This document shows, one piece after another, positions 37,744 to 47,674 of a stretch of 64,000 nt of DNA (the first letter of the stretch is position 1; every line of letters starts with the position of its first letter). Source of the stretch: Actinomycetospora sp. NBRC 106378 (GTDB taxonomy: Bacteria; Actinomycetota; Actinomycetes; Mycobacteriales; Pseudonocardiaceae); assembly GCF_030269685.1 (NCBI RefSeq), contig NZ_BSTT01000001.1:248001-312000 (forward strand). The letters are read 5' to 3'. A program made the position numbers and the translations under genes. Under the pieces are notes generated by a model. That model worked only from the letters and a program-made list of their open reading frames with translations. It was not told where the DNA came from and made no database searches.

Positions 37744-38787
37744 TCAGCGCCGGGTGCGCCGCATCCCGTTGACCCCGAGTACCGCGCCGAGCACGGCCCC
37801 GGCGCCGAGCAGACCCGCCGTCGTCCGGGCCCCGGGGCCGCGCGCGACCGTCACCGCCGGGCGGACGATCACCGGAGCGGGCTCGGGGATCTCCTCGCGC
37901 TCGTTCTCCTTGAGCGTCGCCGCCCAGGCGGTGACGAAGAGGATGAAGCGCGAGACGAAGTTGACGAACACGAGCAGACCGATGATCGGGCCGAACGCGG
38001 CACCGGCGGGCGAGTTCGTGACGCTCGCGATGTACACGGCCATGACCTGCTGCAGGATCACGAACCCCACCGAGGCGAGGATCGCGGCCCGGCCCGCCGA
38101 GCGCAGCGTGACCGGCTCGCGGGGCAGGCGGGCGATCACCCAGAGGAAGACCAGCCAGTTCGCCACGAGGGTCACCGCGACCCCGGCGAGGAACAGCACC
38201 ACCTTCACCCAGGTCTGGTCGGCCAGCCCGAGGAACTCGGCGACCGCGTTCGAGGCGCCGGTGGCGATCGCGGTCACCGCGAAGGAGACCGCGAGCGCCA
38301 GCCCGAGCCCGATCATGGCGACCAGGTCCCCGGCGTACCGCTTGACGACCGTCGGCGGCTCGCCCCGCTGGTCCCACTGCTCGGACAGGGCCTCGCGCAG
38401 GTTCCCCATCCAGCCGAGCCCGGAGAAGAGCGCACCGAGCAGACCGATGATCCCGACCGCGTTGCGCTGCTCGATCGCCTGCTTGATCACCGAGTTCAGC
38501 AGGTCGCCGAGCCCGGGCGGGGCCGCCTGCGTGATACCGGTCGAGAACCGGTCGAGCAGGGCCTGGTTGTTGACCAGGACGAACGCCAGGGCCGCGAACG
38601 CGACCATCAGCAGCGGCACCAACGCGAGGATCGAGAAGAACGTGATCGCCGCGGCGTAGTGGTCACCGTGCTTCTCCGTGTACCGCGTCGCGGCGCGGAC
38701 CAGGTGGTCCAGCCACGGGTGCTGCTCCCGGATCTGCTCGAACTTCGTCTTCGGCGCCGGCTCCGCCGTGCCGTACATCGTGGTCAT
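37744..38787 (-). CDS. YihY/BrkB-family inner-membrane protein
   Basis: 347 residues with about six membrane helices. The N-terminal HGDHYAAAITFFSILALVPL is the YihY/BrkB signature, followed by NAVGIIGLLGALFSGLGWMG and a third-helix NWLVFLWVIARLPREPV. The C-terminal tail is basic and ends NGMRRTRR. Once annotated as RNase BN or virulence factor, this family has no settled function; a role in membrane-lipid or solute transport is speculative. The ATG at 38787 is preferred over the later ATG 38778. Confidence 0.85.
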   Translation of the reverse strand: MTTMYGTAEPAPKTKFEQIREQHPWLDHLVRAATRYTEKHGDHYAAAITFFSILALVPLLMVAFAALAFVLVNNQALLDRFSTGITQAAPPGLGDLLNSVIKQAIEQRNAVGIIGLLGALFSGLGWMGNLREALSEQWDQRGEPPTVVKRYAGDLVAMIGLGLALAVSFAVTAIATGASNAVAEFLGLADQTWVKVVLFLAGVAVTLVANWLVFLWVIARLPREPVTLRSAGRAAILASVGFVILQQVMAVYIASVTNSPAGAAFGPIIGLLVFVNFVSRFILFVTAWAATLKENEREEIPEPAPVIVRPAVTVARGPGARTTAGLLGAGAVLGAVLGVNGMRRTRR

Positions 38788-38848
38788 CGACCGCCTCGTC
38801 TCCCCGACTCTGCAGTTCGGGAGAGGTCCTACCCCGCGGGGCGGACGG

Positions 38849-40318
38849 TCACGCCGACGCCGCCCCCGCGGTACCGAGATAGGGGCGCGGGTCGAACTCC
38901 GCGTTACGTTCCCGGAACGAACGCGCCGATCCCGGCCACAGCAGGGTGAGCCGTCCGCTCGCCTCGTCGACGTACCAGCTGCGGCACCCGCCGCGCAGCC
39001 ACACGGTGTCCCGGGCGGCCCGGTCGACGTCGCGCACGTAGGCCCGCTCCGCCGCCGCGGACACCTCCAGCGGGCCACGGGCCGTGTCGAGATGGGCCAG
39101 GGCGCCGAGCACGTAGTCGATCTGGGTCTCGATCATGTAGACGGCGGAGTTGTGCCCGAGGCTCGCGTTGGGACCGTCGAGCACGAACATGTTGGGGAAC
39201 CCGTGCACGGCGGTGGAGGCGTAGGCGCTCATCCCGTCCGACCAGTGCCGGGCGAGCGTCGCGGTCCGCCCGTGCACCCGCTCGGCGTAGGGCTGGCGGG
39301 TGCTGTGGAACCCGGTCGCGAGCACGAGGACGTCGAGGTCGTGCCGCCGCCCCGAGCCGGCGACGGCCGTCGAGCCCTCCACCGCGACGAGCGCCGAGTC
39401 CTCCACCGTCACGTGCGGCCGGTCGAGGGCCGGGTACAGCTCGTCGGACAGCACGATGCGCTTGCAGCCGATCTCGTAGCCCGGCGACAGCCGGCGGCGC
39501 AGGTCCGGGTCGCCGACCTGCGCCTCGAGGTGCGCCCGGGCGCGGGCGCGCAGCTCGTCGATCGCCGGCCGCAGCCGCCGCCGCGCCGCGATGCCGCGCT
39601 CGGCCTCGTCGAAGATGTCCTCCCGGTGCCGGCGGGCGGCCAGCGGGTCGCGGGTGAAGCGGGCCCGCTCCTCGGCGGTGTAGGCACGGTCGCCCCGCGG
39701 CACCACCCAGGTCGGGGTCCGCTGCAGGACGACGAGCTCGCGCGCCCGATCGGCCAGCTGCGGCACGATCTGCGCCGCCGACGCGCCCGTCCCGACGACC
39801 CCGACGCGCTGCCCGTCGACCGGCGTGGCCGGGTCCCACCGGGCGGTGTGCACGACCGGTCCGTCGAACGTGTCCAGCCCCGGGACGGCCGGCACCCGCG
39901 GCTCGGTGAGCCGGCCCGCCGCGAGGACCAGCACCCGCGCCCGCACCGTGCCGGCGTCGGTGCGCAGCTCCCAGCCTCGGCCGGTCCAGCGGGCCTCGCG
40001 CATCTCGGCGCCGAACCGCACGTGCCCCGCCACGCCCTCCTCGACGGCGGCCGTCCGCAGGTACTGCTGGATCTCCGCCCCCGGCGCGTAGACCCGCGAC
40101 CAGTCCGGCGCGGGCCGGAAGGAGAACGAGTACAGGTGCGACGGGACGTCGCAGGCCACCCCGGGATACCGGTTGTCACGCCAGGTGCCGCCGACGTCGT
40201 CGGCCCGCTCGAGCAGCAGGAAGTCACGGTGTCCCTGCCGGCGCAGCCGGATCGCGAGCCCGAGGCCCGCGAACCCCGCGCCGACGATCGCCACCTCGAC
40301 GTCGGTCGTGCCGCTCAC
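38849..40318 (-). CDS. class B flavin-containing monooxygenase (Baeyer-Villiger-like)
   Basis: 489 residues. The FAD Rossmann motif is VAIVGAGFAGLGLAIRLRRQ, the NADPH site VGVVGTGASAAQIVPQL, and between them the Baeyer-Villiger fingerprint variant FDGPVVHTARWD (F-x-G-x-x-x-H-x-x-x-W-D). Such enzymes insert oxygen into ketones or oxidise S/N atoms using NADPH and O2; substrate unknown. The start GTG 40318 overlaps the stop of the CofH-like gene by 4 bases, making it the last gene of a five-gene operon with a two-component system. Confidence 0.9.
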   Translation of the reverse strand: MSGTTDVEVAIVGAGFAGLGLAIRLRRQGHRDFLLLERADDVGGTWRDNRYPGVACDVPSHLYSFSFRPAPDWSRVYAPGAEIQQYLRTAAVEEGVAGHVRFGAEMREARWTGRGWELRTDAGTVRARVLVLAAGRLTEPRVPAVPGLDTFDGPVVHTARWDPATPVDGQRVGVVGTGASAAQIVPQLADRARELVVLQRTPTWVVPRGDRAYTAEERARFTRDPLAARRHREDIFDEAERGIAARRRLRPAIDELRARARAHLEAQVGDPDLRRRLSPGYEIGCKRIVLSDELYPALDRPHVTVEDSALVAVEGSTAVAGSGRRHDLDVLVLATGFHSTRQPYAERVHGRTATLARHWSDGMSAYASTAVHGFPNMFVLDGPNASLGHNSAVYMIETQIDYVLGALAHLDTARGPLEVSAAAERAYVRDVDRAARDTVWLRGGCRSWYVDEASGRLTLLWPGSARSFRERNAEFDPRPYLGTAGAASA

Positions 40319-41373
40319 GCCACCGTCACCCGCCCCGGCTCCACCTCGCCGTAGAGCGTCGTGCGCTGCCGCACCGGTCGGCCCAGCTCGGCCGCGATCG
40401 CGTGCACGTCGGCGACGGCGAGGACCCGGCCCGCCTCGGGACCCGCACCGGGGTCGAGCGCACCGTCGAGCAGCAGCCCGCCGAGATCGTCCGCGCCACC
40501 GCGCAGGACGGCGAGCACGGTGTCGCGGTCGAGCTTCGGCCACGCCGCCTGGACGTGGTCGATCCGGCCGGTCAGCAGCAGCCGGGCGACGGCGTGCAGC
40601 GCCCGCGTCTCGCGTGGCGTCGCCCCGCGCGCGTCCAGCCCGGGCGGCACGTCCACGAGCGGCATCGCGATGAGCTCGGTGAAGCCGCCGGTCTGCGTCC
40701 TGTCCCCCGTCGCTGCGCGCGCCCGGTCCTGGATCGTCGCCAGCGCCCGCAGGTGTGCGACCTGCTGCGCGGGGGTCTCGACGTGCCCGTAGACGATCGT
40801 CGCGGTCGAGCGCAGCCCGACCCGGTGCGCGGTGCGGACCAGCTCGGTCCAGCGGGCGGCGGGGATGTCGGTGCCGCCCGTGAGCGCCGCCCGCACCCGG
40901 TCGTCGAGGATGCGGGCGGCGGTGCCCGGCACCGAGCCCAGGCCGGCCGCGCGGGCCGCCGTCAGGAACGCCTCCGGGGACGACCCGCGGCGCGCGGCCG
41001 CGGCCTCGACCTCGGCGGGCCGGAACGCGTGGACGTGCAGCGGCGCCCGCGCGGTGATGCGCCCGACGAGCTCGACCGCCGCGTCCGGCCCCGCCTCGTC
41101 CGGCAACGGGCCCTGCAGGCACACCTCGGTGGCCCCCAGCGACCACGCCTCGTCGACGAGGGCGTCGAGGTGCTCCGGCTTGGCCACGAGGGCCGGGTCG
41201 AGGTTGCGGTTGACGACGACGGTCAGGTCGTCGCCGACCGTCCGACGCCGGACGGTGTCGGCCAGGGCGCAGAGCTCCTCGAGCTCGTCGCCGTCGGCAC
41301 CCAGCAGCGCGGTGTACCCGTCGTCGGGAAGGCCCGCGGGGTCGTCCCGCGCGGCCTGCAGCCACGAGGTCAC
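40315..41373 (-). CDS. CofH-like half of F0 synthase lacking the radical-SAM cysteine motif
   Basis: 352 residues aligning along the CofH half of Fbi[71 protein letters not shown] and [14 protein letters not shown]. In normal CofH the N-terminal VNRN motif is followed by a CxxxCxxC [4Fe-4S] site. Here VVNRNL runs straight into [11 protein letters not shown], so the cluster-binding segment of roughly 25-30 residues is missing in frame. It should not be able to do radical-SAM coupling of 4-hydroxyphenyl with the ribityluracil. It starts at GTG 41373, overlapping cofG, and overlaps the monooxygenase gene downstream. Confidence 0.85.
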   Translation of the reverse strand: MTSWLQAARDDPAGLPDDGYTALLGADGDELEELCALADTVRRRTVGDDLTVVVNRNLDPALVAKPEHLDALVDEAWSLGATEVCLQGPLPDEAGPDAAVELVGRITARAPLHVHAFRPAEVEAAAARRGSSPEAFLTAARAAGLGSVPGTAARILDDRVRAALTGGTDIPAARWTELVRTAHRVGLRSTATIVYGHVETPAQQVAHLRALATIQDRARAATGDRTQTGGFTELIAMPLVDVPPGLDARGATPRETRALHAVARLLLTGRIDHVQAAWPKLDRDTVLAVLRGGADDLGGLLLDGALDPGAGPEAGRVLAVADVHAIAAELGRPVRQRTTLYGEVEPGRVTVA

Positions 41374-42530
41374 CGCGGGGCGACCAATCCGTCCGCGTCC
41401 GCCAGCTTCCCGACGACGGGTGCCACGGCCGGGTCGATCCAGCCGGGTTCGCGCTGGTAGCGCGGGTAGACGGTGAGCCGCGGGCGCAGCGCGAAGCCGG
41501 CACGGGCGGTCACCTCGGCCAGTGCGTCGAGGCCCGGCCAGGGGCGTTCGGGGTTCACGTGGTCGGGGGTGACCGGCGAGACGCCGCCCCAGTCGTCGAT
41601 CCCGGCGCGCAGCAGCAGCGCCTGGTCGTCGGCCGCGTCGGCGGCGTCGCCCAGCTCGCCCGCGAGGTTCGGCGGCGCCTGCACGGTCACGCCGAGCGGC
41701 ATGAGCAGGCGCGCCACCGCCACCGTCGCGACGAACTCGTCGAACTCCGCGTCCGGCTCCCCGCGCATCGCGGTGTCCGGCTTCGCGCGGAAGTTCTGGA
41801 CGATGACCTCCTGGAGGTGCCCGTACTCGGCCGCGAGCCGGGCCAGGGCGAGCAGCGACTCGGCCCGGTCGCGCAGCGACTCCCCGATCCCGACGAGGAT
41901 GCCGGTGGTGAACGGCACCCGGGCCCGCCCGGCGTCGGCGATCGCCGCGAGCCGCACGGCCGGGTCCTTGTCGGGCGAGCCGAAGTGGGCGCCGCCGGGC
42001 TCGATCAGCAGCGTCGAGGTCGACTCCAGCATCATGCCCATCGACGGCGCGACCGGCCGCAGCACGGCCAGCTCGTCGGGCGTCATCACCCCGGGGTTGA
42101 GGTGGGGCAGCAGGCCGGTCTCGTCGAGCACCGCCTGCGCGGCGGCCCGGACGTAGTCGATGGTGGAGGTGTAGCCGCGGGCGGCGAGCCAGTCGCCCGC
42201 CGCGCGCCACCGGGCCTCCGGCCGGTCGCCGAGGGTGAACAGCACCTCGGTGCAGCCCTGGTCGGCCCCGGCGCGGGCGATCTCGAGGACCTCGTCGAGC
42301 TCCAGGTAGGCCGCCGGCACCCGGCCCGGGACCGTCGCGAACGTGCAGTAGTGGCAGCGGTCGCGGCACAGCCGCGTGAGCGGCACGAAGACCTTGGGGC
42401 TGTAGGTCACGACGCCCGGGCGGCCCTCGTGGACCAGGTGCTCGTCCCGACGACGGCCCGCACGCGCCAGCAACGCGTCCAGCGCCTCGCCCCGGGCGGC
42501 GAGCAGACGCACGACGTCAGCTGTCTGCAT
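41370..42530 (-). CDS. cofG: 7,8-didemethyl-8-hydroxy-5-deazariboflavin synthase, CofG-type radical SAM protein
   Basis: 386 residues. The radical-SAM cluster motif CxxxCxxC is intact in [20 protein letters not shown], and CofG signatures follow: [48 protein letters not shown] and [20 protein letters not shown]. CofG performs part of the F0 chromophore synthesis of coenzyme F420. In actinobacteria CofG and CofH are usually one fused FbiC chain; here they are split by a GTGA overlap and the partner is defective. The ATG at 42530 lies 4 bases after the histidine kinase stop. The genuine fbiC may be elsewhere in the genome. Confidence 0.88.
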   Translation of the reverse strand: MQTADVVRLLAARGEALDALLARAGRRRDEHLVHEGRPGVVTYSPKVFVPLTRLCRDRCHYCTFATVPGRVPAAYLELDEVLEIARAGADQGCTEVLFTLGDRPEARWRAAGDWLAARGYTSTIDYVRAAAQAVLDETGLLPHLNPGVMTPDELAVLRPVAPSMGMMLESTSTLLIEPGGAHFGSPDKDPAVRLAAIADAGRARVPFTTGILVGIGESLRDRAESLLALARLAAEYGHLQEVIVQNFRAKPDTAMRGEPDAEFDEFVATVAVARLLMPLGVTVQAPPNLAGELGDAADAADDQALLLRAGIDDWGGVSPVTPDHVNPERPWPGLDALAEVTARAGFALRPRLTVYPRYQREPGWIDPAVAPVVGKLADADGLVAPR

Positions 42531-42534
42531 TGGA

Positions 42535-44259
42535 TCACCCACCACCCGAACGTACGCCCGCCACACCGGCGACCGCATCGACGGCGGCCGGGAGCCGCAC
42601 GGTGACCGTGGTCCCCTCGCCCGGGGTGCTCGACACGCCCACCGTGCCCGACATGGCCTCGACCAGCCCGCGGACGAGGGCCAGCCCCAGTCCGGAGCCG
42701 CCGGCGTCCACGCCGAGCTGGTCGAACGGCACGAAGAGCCGGTCCATCAGCGCCGGCGCGATCCCGGGTCCGCCGTCCCGGACGGCGAGCACCACGTCCT
42801 CGTCGTCCTCGTGCGCGGTGACCTCGACCCACCCGCGCACGTGGTTGTGGCGGATCCCGTTGGTCACGAGGTTGATGAGCACCTGTCGCAGCCGGCGCCG
42901 GTCGCAGTAGACCCCGTCGCACCCCCTATCGGCGTGCTCGCTTGAATTGTCGGGAGTTAGGCGCAGGGTGATCCCGCGCTCGGCGGCGAGCGGCGCGAGC
43001 AGGTCGGTGACCTCGGCGATCACCGTGCCGGGGTCGACGGGGGCGGGCGAGAGCGGCAGGGCGCGGGCCTCGAGGCGGGCGAGGTCGAGGACGTCGCCGA
43101 CGAGGTCGAGCACGTGGCGGGCGGCGGAGTCGATGTGGCCGAGCGCGGCCCCGCGCCGCTCCGGGGGCAGGTCGAGGGTCCCGAGCAGCTCGGCGAACCC
43201 GATGATCGCCTGCAGGGGCGTGCGCAGCTCGTGGGAGAGCGTCGAGAGCAGCTCCGACTTCGCCCGGCTGGCGTCCTCGGCCACCCGCGCGGCGAGCTCG
43301 GCCTCGCGCCGCGCGATCCGCTCGCGCTGCGCAGCACGGCGCGCGGTCACGTCGACCACGTTGAGGCTGAGGTGCCGGGCGGAGCCGACCCCGACGACGG
43401 AGGCGGTGAGCGCGGCGATGAGGGTGCTGTCGTCGCCCCGCACCAGGGTGACCTCGAGCGGGCCCGGCCCCGACGTGCCGAACACCGTCGGCCCGCCGCG
43501 GCCGGACAGGGAGCGCAGGAGCAGGCGGGCGCCGGCGCGGTCCTCCCGGCGCACCACCGCCGAGAGGTCCGCCGCGAGCAGGTCGGCGGCGTCCCGTCCC
43601 AGCATCCCGGCGAGGGCGGGGTTGACCTTGAGGAACCGTCCGTCGAGGTCGGTGAGCGCCATCCCCACCGCGTTGTCCTCGAACGCCCGCCGGAACCGTT
43701 CCTCGCTCTCGGCGAGCGCGCCGTAGAGCCGGTCGTGCTCGAGCGCGAGCGCCGCGAGGTCGGTGAACCGCGCGACGAGGCGTCGCTCCCGCTCGTCCGG
43801 GCGGTGGCCGGCCTCGTGGTAGACCGCGAACGTCCCGAGGACGGTCTCCGCCCGGTCCGCCCGGCCCAGCCGGATCGGGCTCGACCAGCACGACCCGAGC
43901 CCGTGCGGCAGCGCGAGCGAGCGGTAGCGGACCCACCGGCGGTCGACGGCGACGTCCGCGGCGACGACCGCCTCCCCGGTGTGCGCGGCGGTGCCGCAGG
44001 ACCCGGCGTCGTGCCCGATCGCCATCCCGTCGATCGCGGCCGAGTACGCCGCGGGCAGCGAGGGCGCCGCCCCGTGGTGCAGCGTCCCCGCCACCGGGTC
44101 GAGCACCAGGATCGAGCAGCGGCTGCCCGGGATCAGCTCCTCGAGCGAGCGCGTGACGGCCTCCAGCACCTCGGCCCGCCCGGCGCCGCCCGCGAGCAGT
44201 TCGAGCACCCGGTGCTGGTGGCCGAGCAGCACGCGGGTGTCGTCGTCGACCGGGGTCAC
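42535..44259 (-). CDS. GAF-PAS sensor histidine kinase
   Basis: 574 residues, soluble. A GAF-like domain covers about residues 15-180 ([40 protein letters not shown]) and a PAS domain about 190-310 ([20 protein letters not shown]). HisKA follows with the phospho-acceptor His in [20 protein letters not shown], then HATPase with N-box [32 protein letters not shown] and [12 protein letters not shown]. No membrane helices, so it senses a cytoplasmic signal. GTG 44259 overlaps the response regulator stop, so the two are a matched pair. GAF domains of this type bind small ligands or haem; the signal is unknown. Confidence 0.92.
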   Translation of the reverse strand: MTPVDDDTRVLLGHQHRVLELLAGGAGRAEVLEAVTRSLEELIPGSRCSILVLDPVAGTLHHGAAPSLPAAYSAAIDGMAIGHDAGSCGTAAHTGEAVVAADVAVDRRWVRYRSLALPHGLGSCWSSPIRLGRADRAETVLGTFAVYHEAGHRPDERERRLVARFTDLAALALEHDRLYGALAESEERFRRAFEDNAVGMALTDLDGRFLKVNPALAGMLGRDAADLLAADLSAVVRREDRAGARLLLRSLSGRGGPTVFGTSGPGPLEVTLVRGDDSTLIAALTASVVGVGSARHLSLNVVDVTARRAAQRERIARREAELAARVAEDASRAKSELLSTLSHELRTPLQAIIGFAELLGTLDLPPERRGAALGHIDSAARHVLDLVGDVLDLARLEARALPLSPAPVDPGTVIAEVTDLLAPLAAERGITLRLTPDNSSEHADRGCDGVYCDRRRLRQVLINLVTNGIRHNHVRGWVEVTAHEDDEDVVLAVRDGGPGIAPALMDRLFVPFDQLGVDAGGSGLGLALVRGLVEAMSGTVGVSSTPGEGTTVTVRLPAAVDAVAGVAGVRSGGG

Positions 44260-44945
44260 GGGTCGAGCTGGTAGCCGACCCCGCGCACCGTGCGGATGCG
44301 CGGGCGGGCCGCCGGGTCGGGCCGCAGCTTCTGCCGCAGCCGGTGGACGTGCTCGGTGACGGTGGCCTCCCCCTGCCAGCCCTCGCTGCGCCACACCTGC
44401 GCGAGCAGCTGGGCGCGGGAGAACACCTGGCGCGGGTGGGCGACGAGGAAGGCGAGCAGGTCGAACTCCCGCGCCGTCAGCTCCACCGGCTCGCCGTCGA
44501 GGCGCACCTCGCGGGCGGCCACGTCCAACGCCAGGTCGCCCGCGACGACGGGTGCGGCGGGACGCGAGCGGCGCAGGACCGACCGCACGCGCGCCGCGAG
44601 CTCGCCCGGCGAGAAGGGCTTGACCAGGTAGTCGTCCGCGCCGAGGTCCAGCCCGACGATGCGGTCGGTCTCCCCGCTGCGACCCGAGAGCACGATGACC
44701 GGCAGCGCCTCGGTGGCGGGCGCGGCCCGGACCCGGCGCAGCACGTCCAGGCCGCCGACACCCGGCATCGTCAGGTCGAGCACCACCAGGTCCGGCGGCG
44801 TGCCGTCGATGGCGGCCAGGGCCGCGGCGCCGTCCCCGGCCTGGTCGACGGCGAACCCGTCGGACTCCAGCTGCCACGACGCGACCGTCCGCACGGCCTC
44901 GTCGTCGTCCACGACGAGCACCCGCGGGGCGACGTTCGGGTCCAC
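44256..44945 (-). CDS. OmpR-family response regulator
   Basis: 229 residues. Receiver domain: acidic pocket VLVVDDDEAVR, phospho-Asp in LVVLDLTMPGVGG, conserved Lys in YLVKPFSPGEL. The C-terminal winged helix contains LTAREFDLLAFLVAHPRQVF and TVTEHVHRLRQKLRPDPAAR, typical of the OmpR/PhoB class. GTG 44945 is chosen because GAGGGGG lies upstream at good spacing. It is the first gene of the operon RR-HK-cofG-cofH-like-monooxygenase, all with 4-base overlaps or tight spacing, and is likely autoregulated. Confidence 0.92.
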   Translation of the reverse strand: MDPNVAPRVLVVDDDEAVRTVASWQLESDGFAVDQAGDGAAALAAIDGTPPDLVVLDLTMPGVGGLDVLRRVRAAPATEALPVIVLSGRSGETDRIVGLDLGADDYLVKPFSPGELAARVRSVLRRSRPAAPVVAGDLALDVAAREVRLDGEPVELTAREFDLLAFLVAHPRQVFSRAQLLAQVWRSEGWQGEATVTEHVHRLRQKLRPDPAARPRIRTVRGVGYQLDP

Positions 44946-45089
44946 GACGACCCCCTCACCACGACTGATCCCGATCGTGCCGGGCAGCACCGGCGCCGGA
45001 CAAGTACCGGCCGGGCGAGGGGGCACCGTTGTGCCTCCGTTGAGAAAGCGTTGTCCTTCTTGTGAGGCGGGTCACCCAGGGTGGGCGCC

Positions 45090-46655
45090 GTGCCCGCCGC
45101 GTTGCCGACCCGACCCCGCGACACCCTCACGTCGCTGCTCGCCCGGCACGCCGCCACGCAGCCCGAGCGGCCGGCGCTGGTCTTCGAGTCCGCGCCCGGC
45201 GTCGTCAGGACGACGAGCTGGGGCGGCTGGGCCGCGCGCGTCGCCGCCACCGCCGGCGTCCTGCGCGCCAAGGGCGTCGGGCACGGCGACCGGGTGCACG
45301 TCCACCTGGCCAACACGCCGACGTTCCACGACGTGTGGTTCGCCTGCGCCCAGCTCGGCGCGATCCTGCACCCCACCAACCCGCTCGCGACCACCGAGGA
45401 GCTCCGGTTCCTCGTCGGGCACTCCGGCGCACGGGTCTCGGTGACGTCGGCCGACCTCGCGCCGACGCTGCAGGCCGCCGTCGAGCCGGGCCACGACGTG
45501 GTCGAGCTGGGGCAGCTCGCGGAGCTCCTCGCCGACGCCGACCCGGTCACCGGTCCCTCGCCCGCGGCACCCACCGACGCGGCCGCGCTGCTCTACACCT
45601 CCGGCACCACGAGCAGGCCCAAGGGCGTGATCGTCTCCCACGCCGCCTACCTGCACTGCGGGGACGCGGTGGCGGGCCACCTGCGGGTGCGCCCGGACGA
45701 CCGGATGCTCGTGGTCCTGCCCCTCTTCCACGGCAACGGCCAGTACTACTCGACGATGCCTGCGCTCGTCACGGGCGCGGCGGTGGCACTGACGCCGAGG
45801 TTCTCGGCCTCCCGCTTCTCCGAGCAGGCCCACCTGCTGGGGGCGACGACCGCCTCGCTGTTCGCGGCGCCGATCCGGATGCTGCTCGCGGCGGCGCCCT
45901 CGCCGCACGACGCGGCGCACCGGCTGCGGATCGTGATCTTCGCGCAGGGCGTCTCCGACGCCCAGATCGCCGAGTTCGAGCGCCGGTTCGCGGTGCCGAC
46001 CGTCCAGCTCTACGGCATGACCGAGACCGTCCCGCCGGTCACGATGAACCCGCCGTTCGAGGACCGCCGCGGCACCAGCATGGGCCGTCCGCTGCTCGGC
46101 ACGCGCGTGCGTCTGGTCGACCCCGAGGGCGGGGACGTCGCGCCCGGCGAGGCCGGCGAGGTCGCCGTCGCCGGGGTGCCGGGCCGCACGATGATGACCG
46201 CCTACCACGACGATCCCGACGCGACCGCCGCGATGCTGCGCCCGGACCCCGACGGGGCCACCACCTGGCTGCACACCGGCGACTCCGCGCGGATCGACGA
46301 GGACGGCTACCTGCACTTCGTCGACCGCCGCAAGGACATGATCAAGCGGGCCGGCGAGAACGTGGCCACCGGCGAGGTCGAGGCGGTCATCGCGCAGCAC
46401 CCCGCAGTCTTCGAGGTCGCCGTGGTCGGCGTCCCGGACGACATGCGCGACGAGGCGGTCCACGCGGCCGTGATCCTGCACGACGGGGCGGAGGCCAGCT
46501 CCGAGGAGTTGATCGAGTACTGCCGCGAGCGGCTCGCGAAGTTCAAGGTGCCCGACGTGGTCGACATCGTGCCCGACCTGCCCCGCACCTCCGTCGGGAA
46601 GATCCAGAAACACCGGATCCGGGAACGGATCCTGTCAGGAGGAACATCGTCATGA
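45090..46655 (+). CDS. AMP-dependent acyl-CoA synthetase/ligase
   Basis: 521 residues of the ANL superfamily. The P-loop LLYTSGTTSRPKGVIVSHAA, the VQLYGMTETVPP A5 motif, the WLHTGDSARIDEDGYL A7 motif with FVDRRKDMIKRAGENV, and the catalytic Lys in SVGKIQKHRIRERI are all present. It activates a carboxylate as acyl-AMP then acyl-CoA; substrate unknown (crotonobetaine/fatty acid-like subgroup). GTG 45090 is preferred over GTG 45081 since CAGGGT lies 7 bases upstream as a leaderless -10. Its stop overlaps the start of an F420-type oxidoreductase (ATGA), implying a shared pathway. Confidence 0.9.
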   Translation: MPAALPTRPRDTLTSLLARHAATQPERPALVFESAPGVVRTTSWGGWAARVAATAGVLRAKGVGHGDRVHVHLANTPTFHDVWFACAQLGAILHPTNPLATTEELRFLVGHSGARVSVTSADLAPTLQAAVEPGHDVVELGQLAELLADADPVTGPSPAAPTDAAALLYTSGTTSRPKGVIVSHAAYLHCGDAVAGHLRVRPDDRMLVVLPLFHGNGQYYSTMPALVTGAAVALTPRFSASRFSEQAHLLGATTASLFAAPIRMLLAAAPSPHDAAHRLRIVIFAQGVSDAQIAEFERRFAVPTVQLYGMTETVPPVTMNPPFEDRRGTSMGRPLLGTRVRLVDPEGGDVAPGEAGEVAVAGVPGRTMMTAYHDDPDATAAMLRPDPDGATTWLHTGDSARIDEDGYLHFVDRRKDMIKRAGENVATGEVEAVIAQHPAVFEVAVVGVPDDMRDEAVHAAVILHDGAEASSEELIEYCRERLAKFKVPDVVDIVPDLPRTSVGKIQKHRIRERILSGGTSS

Positions 46656-47644
46656 AGCTCGCCCTCTACCTGCCGAACTTCCGGACCGAGGTCTCGATCA
46701 AGGAGCTCGAGGACCTCACGATGCTCGCCGAGGAGCTCGAGTTCGACTCGGTCTGGACCCTCGACCGCATCGTCGTCCCCGCGGCCTCCGACCGCGAGGA
46801 GCTGCAGTACTCCTTCGGCATGATGGACGGCCTGCCCAACGCGCTGCCGGTGCAGTCGAAGGGCAAGTGGTTCCAGGGCTACCCGCTGCTGCCGTGGCTG
46901 GCCGCGAAGACGACCAAGCTCCGCATCGGTCAGAGCATCATCGACACCCCGTTCCGCTCGCCGGGCGTCCTCGCCGCCGAGCTCGCGACGATCGACCACC
47001 TCTCGGGCGGCCGCCTCAACGTCGGCCTCGGCTCTGGCTGGATGCCGGAGGAGTTCGCGGCCGCGAGCGCCGCCCACATCTTCCCGAAGCGCCACAAGCA
47101 CGTCCGCGAGACCATCGAGATCCTGCAGGGCGTCTGGGCCAACGAGCACTTCGAGTACCACGGCGAGTTCGCCGACTTCGAGCCCTGCGGCTTCGGCCAC
47201 AAGCCGCTCCAGTCGCCGCGGCCGCCGATCTTCATGTCCGGCCTCAAGGACCCGCTGCGCTCGGCGAAGCGCATCTCGAAGTACGACCTCGACGGCTGGA
47301 TCGGCATCCAGGACTCGCCGACCAGCCTCGGCAAGTGGGTCACGGCCATCGACGAGCAGTTCGAGGCGATCGGCTCGGAGAAGCGCGCGAAGGACCTCGA
47401 GATCTGCTCGATGATCTGGACGGTCATCACCGACACCGAGACCGACCAGTCGGACGTCGGCGTCCCGTCGAACCTGCTCGTGGGCACCGAGGCGCAGCTG
47501 ACCGACCGCCTCAAGGCCTACAAGGAGGCCGGCATGACGATGCCGCTCATCTGGCCGCCGTTCACCGACGTGCCCACGTCGAAGACGCTCGACGACCTCA
47601 AGCGGATCAAGAACGACATCATGCCGAAGGTCGAGGCCTCCTGA
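46652..47644 (+). CDS. LLM-class F420-dependent oxidoreductase
   Basis: 330 residues, luciferase-like TIM barrel: MKLALYLPNFRTEVSIKELE, TTKLRIGQSIIDTPFRSPGV, LATIDHLSGGRLNVGLGSGW (F420 phosphate-loop region) and C-terminal LVGTEAQLTDRLKAYKEAGM. Such proteins use F420H2 or FMNH2 for redox chemistry. AGGAGG lies 6 bases before the ATG, and it overlaps the acyl-CoA synthetase by 4 bases, so a CoA-thioester substrate is plausible but unproven. F420 biosynthesis genes (cofG and the CofH-like gene) are 4-6 kb away on the other strand. Confidence 0.9.
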   Translation: MKLALYLPNFRTEVSIKELEDLTMLAEELEFDSVWTLDRIVVPAASDREELQYSFGMMDGLPNALPVQSKGKWFQGYPLLPWLAAKTTKLRIGQSIIDTPFRSPGVLAAELATIDHLSGGRLNVGLGSGWMPEEFAAASAAHIFPKRHKHVRETIEILQGVWANEHFEYHGEFADFEPCGFGHKPLQSPRPPIFMSGLKDPLRSAKRISKYDLDGWIGIQDSPTSLGKWVTAIDEQFEAIGSEKRAKDLEICSMIWTVITDTETDQSDVGVPSNLLVGTEAQLTDRLKAYKEAGMTMPLIWPPFTDVPTSKTLDDLKRIKNDIMPKVEAS

Positions 47645-47674
47645 CCCGACGCCCTGTGGCACCGTCCGCGGGCG

